From Streptomyces sp. CNH099 (GTDB taxonomy: Bacteria; Actinomycetota; Actinomycetes; Streptomycetales; Streptomycetaceae): DNA of 64,000 bases. Made by a program: the position numbers and the translations under genes. A model generated the notes under the pieces. The model was not told the DNA's origin. It did not search any database and saw nothing but the letters and a program-made list of their open reading frames with translations. The stretch's first letter is position 1; each line of letters begins with the position of its first letter. The DNA lies in NCBI GenBank assembly GCA_000514715.1, contig KI911459.1, positions 677,594-741,593 of the forward strand, read 5' to 3'. This document shows positions 1 through 6,575 of this stretch, piece after piece.

Positions 1-51
1 CCCGGCCCACGCCCGATGCGGTGCGGGCCGGGCGGCCGGCACGGTACGCAA

Positions 52-91
52 CCGGGCCCCGGCCCCGCCGTGCGACGGCGCCGGGGCCCGG
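52..91 (-). terminator. GC-rich hairpin behind the serine hydrolase gene
   Basis: Perfect 12-base arms (52-63 and 80-91) around a 16-base loop that can itself pair. It lies 19 bases beyond the stop codon of the leftward serine hydrolase gene. There is no U-tract, as is usual for actinomycete terminators. I see no gene in bases 1-110. Confidence 0.55.
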
Positions 92-110
92 CCCGTCCGG
101 TGCGCCGCGC

Positions 111-1901
111 TCAGTCCGCGGACGCCGTCCAGCCGTCCGCCGCCACCCGCGCCGCGTCTCCCCGCCGGCCGTCGTCGAACAGCACCCGGTGCCCGTCCTT
201 CACCCGTACGGCGTCCACGTACACGCCGCGCCCCACGTACCGCCGGTCCGTCGCATACCGCCACCGCAGCCGCACGGCCCGGCCGCGCCACGCGCCCAGG
301 TCCGCGCCCGCCCGGTGCCACACCCGCCCGGACCAGCCGTCCGCCGTACCCTCCGGGTGCTCCCGCACGTCCCCGGCCCCGCCGCCCCGCGGCCGGCTCG
401 TGAACGGCACCGGCTCCCACGTCCCGCCGCCGTCCGCCGACGCCTCCAGGTGCACCTTGTCCCACCGCGGCTCGGTGTCCCACCACAGGGCGAACTCCAG
501 CGTCCCGCGCGGCCCGCGCACCGTCACCTCGGGCAGGGTGAGCGTCGCCGTGCTCTCACTGGCCGTCCCGCCGAACCACGCCGTGCGCCCCTTGTCCGGC
601 CGCACCGGCACGGCCCGCGCCAGGTTGGTCCCCGCCGCGGCCCGCGGCGCGCTGCCGGAGCGCCAGCTGCGCACGGGGTGCACCGAGTTGCCGAGGAGCA
701 CGAGGAAGGTGTCGGTCGTCGGGTCGACGACCAGCGCGGTGCCGGTGAAGCCGGTGTGCCCGGCGGAGTGCGGCGTGGCCATCGCGCCCATGAACCAGTG
801 CTGGTACAGCTCGAAGCCGAGCCCGTGCTCGTCGCCCGGGAAGGCGGTGTTGAAGTCGGTGAACATCAGCTCCACCGACTCCCGCTCAAGAATCCGGGTC
901 CGCCCGTACGCCCCGCCGTTCAGCAGCGTGCGGCACAGCACCGCCAGGTCCCACGCGGTGGAGAACACCCCGGCGTGCCCCGCGACCCCGCCGAAGGAGT
1001 ACGCGTTCTCGTCGTGCACCTCGCCCCGCACCATCCCGCGGTCGAGACCCGACCACGGCTTGCGCGCGTCCTCGGTGGCGGCGATGCGGGGCAGCCACGC
1101 GGCGGGCGGGTTGTAGCGGGTGTGGTGGAGACCCAGGGGGCCGGTGACGTCGTCGGCGAGGAGGCGGTCGAGAGGCTTTCCGGTGATCTTCTCCAGGACG
1201 AGCTGGAGGCTGATGAGGTTGAGGTCGGAGTAGAGGTAGGCGGTCCCGGGCGGGTTGACCGGCGCCTCCCGCCACAGCCGGGCGAGTTTGTCCTCCCACG
1301 TCGGCTCGGCGTACAGCGGGATCCAGGAGGTGAATCCCGAGGTGTGCGTCAGCAACTGGAGGACGGTGACGTCCTGCTTGCCCGCGGCGCCGAAGTCGGG
1401 GAGGTAGGAGGCCACGGTGGCGTCGAGGGCGAGTGCACCGCGCTCGATCTGCTGCACGGCGAGCAGGGAGGTGAAGAGCTTGGAGACGGAGGCGAGGTCG
1501 AAGACGGTGTCCATCGACATGTCGACCTGTTGCTCTTCCGGCAGCTCGACACCGGTGTCGGTGGCCTCGTCGTACGCCTCGTAGCGCACCGCCTTGCCGA
1601 TCGCCCGCTCCAGCGCCACCGTCCGCCCCCGCCCGGCGAGGACGACCGCCCCCGCGTACCACGGGTACGTCGGCGACGGGCCCAGGAACGTCTCGGCGTC
1701 GGCGACCAGCTGCCGCAGCTGCGGCTCCAGCAGCCCGGCCCGCGCGGCGCTGCCGCGCCGCAGCACGGGGGCCGCCCCGCCGGCGGCGGTGGCCGCCTCC
1801 GCGGCGCGGGCCGGGAGGCCGGTGGAACCGGGGACCACGAAGAGCGCACCTCCCGTAGCGAGTGCACCGGCGGCGAAGCGTCGTCGGTCCAAGTGACCCA
1901 T
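111..1901 (-). CDS. exported serine hydrolase, beta-lactamase/EstB family, with C-terminal beta-sandwich-like domain
   Basis: 596 residues. The N-terminus (HLDRRRFAAGALATGG) is a Tat-type signal, with cleavage likely near ARAAEA (about residues 31-36). The penicillin-binding-protein-like hydrolase domain spans about residues 60-430. Its SxxK motif is SVSK at residues 138-141 and a YSD (variant of YxN) lies in YLYSDLN. Family members are esterases, D-amino-acid peptidases or class C-like lactamases; the substrate cannot be read from sequence. Residues about 430-596 form an extra Trp-rich domain resembling the non-catalytic C-terminal module of secreted M6-type peptidases, possibly for binding glycan or surfaces. 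The start is well supported: AGGAGG lies nine bases before the ATG. It is probably monocistronic; the next gene leftward is outside the window. Confidence 0.85.
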   Translation of the reverse strand: MGHLDRRRFAAGALATGGALFVVPGSTGLPARAAEAATAAGGAAPVLRRGSAARAGLLEPQLRQLVADAETFLGPSPTYPWYAGAVVLAGRGRTVALERAIGKAVRYEAYDEATDTGVELPEEQQVDMSMDTVFDLASVSKLFTSLLAVQQIERGALALDATVASYLPDFGAAGKQDVTVLQLLTHTSGFTSWIPLYAEPTWEDKLARLWREAPVNPPGTAYLYSDLNLISLQLVLEKITGKPLDRLLADDVTGPLGLHHTRYNPPAAWLPRIAATEDARKPWSGLDRGMVRGEVHDENAYSFGGVAGHAGVFSTAWDLAVLCRTLLNGGAYGRTRILERESVELMFTDFNTAFPGDEHGLGFELYQHWFMGAMATPHSAGHTGFTGTALVVDPTTDTFLVLLGNSVHPVRSWRSGSAPRAAAGTNLARAVPVRPDKGRTAWFGGTASESTATLTLPEVTVRGPRGTLEFALWWDTEPRWDKVHLEASADGGGTWEPVPFTSRPRGGGAGDVREHPEGTADGWSGRVWHRAGADLGAWRGRAVRLRWRYATDRRYVGRGVYVDAVRVKDGHRVLFDDGRRGDAARVAADGWTASAD

Positions 1902-1948
1902 CTTCCGACCCCTCCTGAAAGAAAGCTTCGAAGTGCCGCGCGAACGGT

Positions 1949-1980
1949 GAAACTTTCTTCCGGGGGGTTCGTGCTGTCAA
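1949..1980 (-). promoter_or_regulatory. candidate promoter/operator of the serine hydrolase gene
   Basis: Reading leftward, a perfect TTGACA lies at 1980-1975. About 17-19 bases on is the AT-rich palindrome GAAACTTTC (1949-1957), placed where a -10 box or an overlapping operator would sit. Palindromes of the GAAA-TTTC type are described upstream of Streptomyces polysaccharide-utilisation genes (LacI/BxlR-type sites), so sugar-dependent repression is possible. A second palindrome, CTTCGAAG, is at 1926-1933. No good -10 hexamer is visible at optimal spacing. Confidence 0.35.
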
Positions 1981-2038
1981 GACCTCCGGACGGCGGCGCG
2001 GCCGCGCGGTCGCCCGCCCGGCGTGCGCTCACCCGGTG

Positions 2039-2407
2039 TCACTCCGGCACGAGGCAGAACGGATGGCCCGCCGGGTCCTCGTAGACGCCCCAGTTCTCCT
2101 CGTACCGCAGGAACTTCGCCCCGTGGGCCAGCGCGTCGCGCTCCGCCGCCCTCACGTCGTCCACCGCGATGTCGAGGTGCAACTGCTGCGGGCGGGCCGG
2201 ATCCGGCCACCGCGCCGGCCGCAGTCCGGGTGCACGCTGGAAGGCCAGGACGCCGCCGTCCGGCAGGTGCAGCGTGGACCAGTCGTCGTCGAGGGACCAC
2301 CGCGGATCCGCCCGGTCGACCTCCCCGCCGAGCAGCGCCTGGTAGAACGCGGCCAGCTCGCGGGGACGCGGGCAGTCGAGCACGGTGCACTGCAGCGTAC
2401 GCGTCAT
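2039..2407 (-). CDS. VOC/glyoxalase-like family protein
   Basis: 122 residues, a typical size for a single-domain vicinal-oxygen-chelate protein of the glyoxalase/bleomycin-resistance/dioxygenase superfamily. The two beta-alpha-beta-beta-beta halves are visible: residues 1-55 start with TLQCTVLDCPRPRELAAFY, and the second half has QLHLDIAVDD, then ends EDPAGHPFCLVPE. Putative metal ligands are His in QLHLDI and the final Glu. It lies nine bases after the phosphotransferase gene on the same strand, so the two are probably co-transcribed. Function beyond the fold (resistance, dioxygenase or isomerase) cannot be inferred. Confidence 0.85.
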   Translation of the reverse strand: MTRTLQCTVLDCPRPRELAAFYQALLGGEVDRADPRWSLDDDWSTLHLPDGGVLAFQRAPGLRPARWPDPARPQQLHLDIAVDDVRAAERDALAHGAKFLRYEENWGVYEDPAGHPFCLVPE

Positions 2408-2416
2408 ACGCCGACC

Positions 2417-3073
2417 CTACGCCCGTGCCCCGTCACCCAGCGCCCGGCGCAGCCGCCGCGCCTCGCCCGGGGTGAGGTGGGGGTTGGCCAGCCGGGCGGG
2501 GAGGGCGTGGGCGTAGCCGGGGGCGGCGTCCGTGCCGGTGGTGCGCAGCAGGGCGCGCAGGAGGAGCCGTACGCCCAGGGCCTCCGGTGGGCCGAGTTCC
2601 ACGCCGCGCAGGATGCAGACGGTCATCGCCACGTCGCACGCCGGGTCGCCCGCGGCGGCGTTGCGCCAGTCGATGACGTACGGGCCGCGCGCGGTGAGGA
2701 TCACGTTGTCCGGGTGGAGGTCCAGGTGGAGCACCCGGTCGCCGCTGCCGGAGCCGGGGGAGGGCGGCAGGAACTCCGGCGCGGGCACGGCGTGCAGCCT
2801 GTCGTGGAGCCGGGCGAGCATGCGCCCGTACGCCGTGACGCGCCACGGCCGGCGGCGCAGCGCGGTGAGCATGGTCGGGCCGTCGAGGCGTTCCAGGACC
2901 TGGTCGGTGTCGTGCGCGTCGTGGACGTGCGGGACGGGGAAACCGGCGCCGGCGAGGTAGGCCGTCAGCCGCGCCTCGGCCTCCGCGGGCCCGCCGGACC
3001 GGTACCGGCGCAGCACCCGGCCGTCGGCCAGCGCGTACACGTCCGCTTCGCGTCCCCGCCCGATCAGCTCCAC
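2417..3073 (-). CDS. aminoglycoside-phosphotransferase-like small-molecule kinase
   Basis: 218 residues, short for the APH/choline-kinase family (usually 260-300) because the C-terminal helical part is trimmed. Protein-kinase-like fold features are visible: an N-terminal GRGREADVYAL nucleotide loop, the catalytic loop LHLDLHPDNVIL (HxDxxxxN) and the metal-binding DWRNA in place of DFG. The start is GTG (3073) with only a weak ribosome binding site. It faces away from the EEP gene across about 80 bases and is followed by the VOC gene. The substrate is unknown; resistance, thiamine or sugar-phosphate roles are all possible for this family. Confidence 0.8.
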   Translation of the reverse strand: MELIGRGREADVYALADGRVLRRYRSGGPAEAEARLTAYLAGAGFPVPHVHDAHDTDQVLERLDGPTMLTALRRRPWRVTAYGRMLARLHDRLHAVPAPEFLPPSPGSGSGDRVLHLDLHPDNVILTARGPYVIDWRNAAAGDPACDVAMTVCILRGVELGPPEALGVRLLLRALLRTTGTDAAPGYAHALPARLANPHLTPGEARRLRRALGDGARA

Positions 3074-3153
3074 CCGCCCGACTCTCGCACATCACTCCGG
3101 GCCCGTAGGGATAGCCTCTGACCAAAGCCGGCCCGTGGTTGGGATACGAACGC

Positions 3154-3996
3154 ATGATCCGCGTCATGACCTGGAACCTCTGGTGGCGCTTCGGGCCGTG
3201 GCAGGAGCGCAGCAAAGCCATCCTCGACATCCTCCGCGACGTGCGTCCGGACGTCGTCGGGCTGCAGGAGGTCTGGGGCCGGGACGGGGACAACCTGGCC
3301 GGGTGGCTCGCCGGCGAGCTGGGCATGCGGTGGGCCTGGGCGCCCTCGCCGGAGCCCGGGCGCTGGCAGCGGCGTATCGGCGACCCCACGGTCGAGGTCG
3401 GCAACGCGGTGCTCAGCCGCTGGCCGATCGCCGGGCGGGAGACCGCCGCGCTGCCCGCGGGCGAGGAGGAACCCGACGGGCAGCAGGCGCTGTACGTGCG
3501 CGTGGCCGCGCCCGGCGGTGTGACGGTGCCGTTCTTCACCACGCACCTCATCTCCCACCCGTACGCCTCCGCCACCCGCTGCGCGCAGGTCTCGGCGCTC
3601 GCCCGGTTCGTCCACGAGCGGCGCGGCGACGGCGACTTCCCGCCCGTGGTCACCGGGGACTTCAACGCCGAGCCCGACTCCGACGAGATGCGGCTGCTCG
3701 GCGGCACGATGACCGCGCCCGCCGTGCGCGGCCAGGTGCTCTACGACGCCTGGCGCTACGCCCGCCCCGGGGCGGCCGGGGCGACGTGGGACCAGGTGAA
3801 CCCGCACGCGGCGCGGACGCTGGAGTGGGACTCGCGGATCGACTACGTGCTCGTGGGGCCGCCCGGGCCGGAGGGCGAGGGGCACGTGCGGGACGTGCGG
3901 CGGGCGGGCGACGCGCCGGTCGACGGGGTGTGGGCGTCGGACCACTGCGCGGTCGTCGCGGACCTGGCCACGCGGGCCGACGTACCCGCCGGCTGA
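3154..3996 (+). CDS. endonuclease/exonuclease/phosphatase (EEP) family hydrolase
   Basis: 280 residues from the ATG at 3154; a TTG five codons upstream is the only alternative. EEP-fold metal-dependent phosphoesterase motifs are in order: MTWNLWW (N-terminal Asn), GLQEVW (metal Glu), FFTTHL (His), GDFNAEPDS (catalytic Asp/Asn) and SDHCAVVADL (terminal Asp-His). No signal peptide or membrane segment is seen, so it should be cytoplasmic. Family members cleave nucleic acids, sphingomyelin or inositol phosphates; the specificity is not visible. It is divergent from the kinase-like gene. Confidence 0.88.
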   Translation: MIRVMTWNLWWRFGPWQERSKAILDILRDVRPDVVGLQEVWGRDGDNLAGWLAGELGMRWAWAPSPEPGRWQRRIGDPTVEVGNAVLSRWPIAGRETAALPAGEEEPDGQQALYVRVAAPGGVTVPFFTTHLISHPYASATRCAQVSALARFVHERRGDGDFPPVVTGDFNAEPDSDEMRLLGGTMTAPAVRGQVLYDAWRYARPGAAGATWDQVNPHAARTLEWDSRIDYVLVGPPGPEGEGHVRDVRRAGDAPVDGVWASDHCAVVADLATRADVPAG

Positions 3997-4134
3997 ACCC
4001 GTCCGCGCAACGCGGCGCGGGCGACGCCGTGTCCGTTCCCCCGCACTTTCCCGGTCCCCCTATCGTGGCCTGTTCCGCCGCCCGCCGCGATGGATACCCT
4101 TGCTCCGGACGACGCTCACCGGGAGGAGCAGGAC

Positions 4135-4374
4135 GTGGCCAACAGCACCACTCAGCAGCCGGCGGCGGGCAGCGGGAAACCGCAGCTCGATCTGACAGGC
4201 GCCACGTGGCAGTCGAGCAGCCAGGGGGTGGGAGACGTCGAGATCGCGTTCGTGGAGGGCTACATCGCCATGCGTGACGGGCGCAACCCGGAGGGACCCG
4301 CGCTGATCTTCACCCCGGGGGAGTGGCGTGCCTTCGTCCTCGGCGCCCGTGACGGCGAGTTCGACCTGACCTGA
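4135..4374 (+). CDS. DUF397 protein
   Basis: 79 residues. The GTG at 4135 is preferred over the in-frame ATG at 4090 because GGGAGG (4121-4126) sits eight bases before it. DUF397 hallmarks are present: TWQSSSQG near the start, a VEIAFVEG strand, MRDGRNPEGPAL, and the ending EWRAFVLGARDGEFDLT. Proteins of this family are small actinomycete partners of BldB/AbaA-type or helix-turn-helix regulators and usually sit next to an XRE-type gene. No such regulator is adjacent here. The last two sense codons and stop lie inside the 86-base palindrome shared with the convergent gene. Confidence 0.88.
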   Translation: MANSTTQQPAAGSGKPQLDLTGATWQSSSQGVGDVEIAFVEGYIAMRDGRNPEGPALIFTPGEWRAFVLGARDGEFDLT

Positions 4375-4451
4375 CCGCCGGCCGCACCCGTCGATCCGGC
4401 CCGCCGTCGACGGCGGGCCGGATCGACGGGTGCGGCCGGCGGTCAGGTCAG
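4366..4451. terminator. perfect 86-base palindrome: bidirectional terminator shared by two convergent genes
   Basis: Bases 4366-4406 are exactly complementary to 4411-4451 (41-base arms), and the centre TCGA (4407-4410) is itself palindromic. The element contains the codons for Leu-Thr-stop of both the DUF397 gene and the LRR gene, so the two reading frames end in mirror-image sequence. It would fold into a very long hairpin in either transcript. Confidence 0.9.
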
Positions 4452-5162
4452 CACGGCGCAGCCCCGCTCGCGCAGCGCGACGAGCGGGGCTTCGGTGCCT
4501 TCGACGTCGTTCCAGCGCAGGTCCAGCTTCTCCAGCGCGGGCAGCTCCGCCAGCCAGCCGGGGACGTCGCGGATCGCGTTGGCCCGCAGGTCCAGACGGC
4601 GCAGCAGCGGCAGCCGGGCCAGCACGGCTGGCACGGACCGCAGCGCGTTCTCGCGCAACTCCAGCTCGCGCAGCTCCCCGAGCCCCGCCGCCGAGTCGGG
4701 CAGCGCCGTGAGCGCGTTGCCCCGCAGCCACAGCTCGCGCAGCGCCGACAGCCGCCCCACCGACTCCGGCAGCCGCGTCAGCCGGCAGTGCTGCGCGCGG
4801 AGTTCCCACAGCCCCGCCATGTCGCCCAGCTCCTCGGGCAGGGCGTCGAGGGGGTTCTCGCCGACGTTGAGGTACGCCAGCGTGCGCAGTCGGCCGAGCG
4901 CGGCGGGGAGCCGGGTCAGCCGGTTGTCGTGCAGGTACAGGCAGCGGCTCAGGGCCGGCAGCGAGCCGAGGGCCCCGGGCACCGCGACGAGCGCGTTGTG
5001 CCCGAGGTCCAGGGTGTGCAGCCGGGTGAGCGCGGCGACGTCGTCCGGGAGGTGCGTCAGCGCGTTGTCGGCCAGGACGAGCACCTCGGCTTCCGTCTCC
5101 CGCCAGACCCGCGGCGGCACGGCGGTGAGGCCGGCCCGCCGGTGGTTCACGACCCGGGTCAC
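4443..5162 (-). CDS. cytoplasmic leucine-rich-repeat protein
   Basis: 239 residues. The start is the GTG at 5162, whose GTGA overlaps the stop of the upstream isomerase-family gene, which implies translational coupling. Almost the whole protein is roughly eight leucine-rich repeats of about 23 residues with the consensus LxxLxLxxNxLxxLPxxLGxL, for example LHTLDLGHNALVAVP and LRELWLRGNALTALP. The short caps (about residues 1-25 and the last 15) show no other domain. There is no signal peptide, so it is not the secreted or surface type. LRR arrays bind proteins; the partner is unknown, and co-expression with a mycothiol-linked enzyme is the only clue. It ends within the palindromic terminator. 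Confidence 0.88.
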   Translation of the reverse strand: MTRVVNHRRAGLTAVPPRVWRETEAEVLVLADNALTHLPDDVAALTRLHTLDLGHNALVAVPGALGSLPALSRCLYLHDNRLTRLPAALGRLRTLAYLNVGENPLDALPEELGDMAGLWELRAQHCRLTRLPESVGRLSALRELWLRGNALTALPDSAAGLGELRELELRENALRSVPAVLARLPLLRRLDLRANAIRDVPGWLAELPALEKLDLRWNDVEGTEAPLVALRERGCAVLT

Positions 5163-5857
5163 GGCCAGGGGCCCAGCTCGGGCAGTCGGCCCTCCAGCCG
5201 CTGGTGCGGCCGGCGGCCCGCCAGCCACGCGGTGAGATCCGTGAGCCTGCCCCTGACCACCGGCCCGCCGCCGGTGCCGAACGTGTGCCGTACCGGCCCG
5301 TCCGACTCGACCAGGGTGAGCCCCGCGGGCGCGCGCGGCGCCAGGAACTCGATGAGGTGCAGGCACAGCTCGCGCGGCCAGGCCGCCGAGCAGGTCGCCA
5401 GGTCCGCGTCCGCGGTGTGCACCTCCAGCTCGCGCCACCAGCAGTGCAGGGCACCCAGCAGGTCGCCGTCGCGGTAGCGCACCGGGCGGGACCAGTCCGC
5501 GTCGCCCACCGACCCCCAGACGGCCTCCGCCTCCGCCAGGGTGGCCGTCACCGCCGCGGTCAGCTCCGCGGCGCTCCGTACCGCTCCGGCCTCGATGCCC
5601 GCGTCGCGGGCCGGCCGGCCGCCGTCGTACACCTCGACCAGCTCGCCCTTCAGGGCGTACCGCGCCTGGCGGGTGAGCGCCCGGCCGATGCCTTCGAGGT
5701 GCGACAGCACGTGCGCGCGGGTCCAGTCCGGCAGCCTGGACGGTCCGCGCTCCCCGCCCTCGGTGAGCTCCGCCAGCGCGATGCGCAGCCGCTCGTGCCC
5801 GTCCAGCACGTACGCCCACACCTCCGGCCCGGCCGGCACGCCCCCGGGTCTCTCCAT
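5159..5857 (-). CDS. maleylpyruvate-isomerase family (mycothiol-dependent, DinB-like fold) protein
   Basis: 232 residues. ATG 5857 is chosen because GGAGGAGG lies just upstream; the longer frame to 6004 has no such site and would overlap the divergent promoter. Features of the MDMPI_N family are an N-terminal helix with LTEGGERGPSRLPDWTRAHVLSHLEG, the metal-ligand type HLEG histidine, RQARYALKGE, then a C-terminal SCP2-like part with HCWWRELEVH. The founding member uses mycothiol to isomerise maleylpyruvate in gentisate breakdown; most Streptomyces paralogues have unknown thiol-transfer roles. No gentisate genes are nearby. It is first in a two-gene unit with the LRR gene (GTGA overlap). Confidence 0.8.
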   Translation of the reverse strand: MERPGGVPAGPEVWAYVLDGHERLRIALAELTEGGERGPSRLPDWTRAHVLSHLEGIGRALTRQARYALKGELVEVYDGGRPARDAGIEAGAVRSAAELTAAVTATLAEAEAVWGSVGDADWSRPVRYRDGDLLGALHCWWRELEVHTADADLATCSAAWPRELCLHLIEFLAPRAPAGLTLVESDGPVRHTFGTGGGPVVRGRLTDLTAWLAGRRPHQRLEGRLPELGPWP

Positions 5858-5985
5858 CCGGCCCCTCCTCCGTCGTCGACGGACAGACCATACTCGTGCG
5901 GCAGCGGCCGTACGCCCGATCCGGCACTGCCGGATCCGGCGGATGGCGGAGGCCGCCCCGGGAGCCGGTGGCGGCGCGGGACCCG

Positions 5986-5991
5986 TACGAT
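5986..5991 (+). promoter_or_regulatory. -10 box giving a probable leaderless transcript
   Basis: TACGAT ends seven bases before the ATG at 5998, so transcription should begin at or next to the start codon. No Shine-Dalgarno sequence is present, which fits. Confidence 0.45.
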
Positions 5992-5997
5992 TGGTGC

Positions 5998-6501
5998 ATG
6001 GCATTTCTCCGCCGCCGCAGCAGCGCCGCCAAGCCCGCGGGCCCGGACTTCGACGTCCTGGCCATGGACCCGGGCGACTGGCCCGGCGACCTCGGCGCCG
6101 GTCTGCTGCCCGGGCCGGACGGGAGCTGCCAGGGGGTCTTCCTGCGGTACGACCTGTTCGGCGGCCGCGGCCCCGCGATGATCATCGGCAACCTGCCGGA
6201 GGGCTCGCCCGCCCGCGACGTGCCCGAGGGCCAGCCGCCCTTCGAGGTCGCGCAGCTGCTGCTGGCGCTGGAGCACGACGAGCCGGTGACCGTCACCGAC
6301 GTCGAGGACGCCCCGGTGATGCAGGGGGACAACCTGCTCATCGTGCGCCGGCTCAAGCTCTCGGAGAGCCGCGTCTCCTGCGTCCAGTTCGACCGCAGCG
6401 ACAAGGTGCTCGTCACCATCGCGGCCTGGGACCGGCCCATCTCCGAGGAGCTGTACGCGCTGCTCAAGCCGCTGCCCGCGGAGCTGTTCCAGCAGGCCTG
6501 A
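5998..6501 (+). CDS. conserved actinomycete hypothetical protein
   Basis: 167 residues, cytoplasmic, with no family I recognise. A basic N-terminus (MAFLRRRSSAAK) precedes an acidic, globular body with alternating hydrophobic strands: GVFLRYDLFGGRGPAMIIGNL, EVAQLLLALEHDEPVTV and VLVTIAAWDRPISEELYALL. There are no membrane segments and no catalytic motif. The start at 5998 fits the leaderless promoter. It is divergent from the isomerase-family gene and is followed by the promoter of the GH95 gene, so it probably stands alone. Confidence 0.75.
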   Translation: MAFLRRRSSAAKPAGPDFDVLAMDPGDWPGDLGAGLLPGPDGSCQGVFLRYDLFGGRGPAMIIGNLPEGSPARDVPEGQPPFEVAQLLLALEHDEPVTVTDVEDAPVMQGDNLLIVRRLKLSESRVSCVQFDRSDKVLVTIAAWDRPISEELYALLKPLPAELFQQA

Positions 6502-6538
6502 GCCCGCACCGCGGCAACGCGGGTCGCTGCGCGGCCTC

Positions 6539-6567
6539 TTGTCACCCAGTCATCGGACCTCTAGCGT
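6539..6567 (+). promoter_or_regulatory. sigma-70-like promoter of the GH95 gene
   Basis: TTGTCA (6539-6544), a 17-base spacer, then TAGCGT (6562-6567). The predicted transcription start is about 6574, one or two bases before the ATG at 6576, so the mRNA is probably leaderless. No ribosome binding site is seen. Confidence 0.6.
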
Positions 6568-6575
6568 GACACGGC

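Noticed and set aside
2417..3073. Aminoglycoside resistance gene
   Set aside because: The kinase fold is clear but it is short and lacks context; a resistance claim is not supported.
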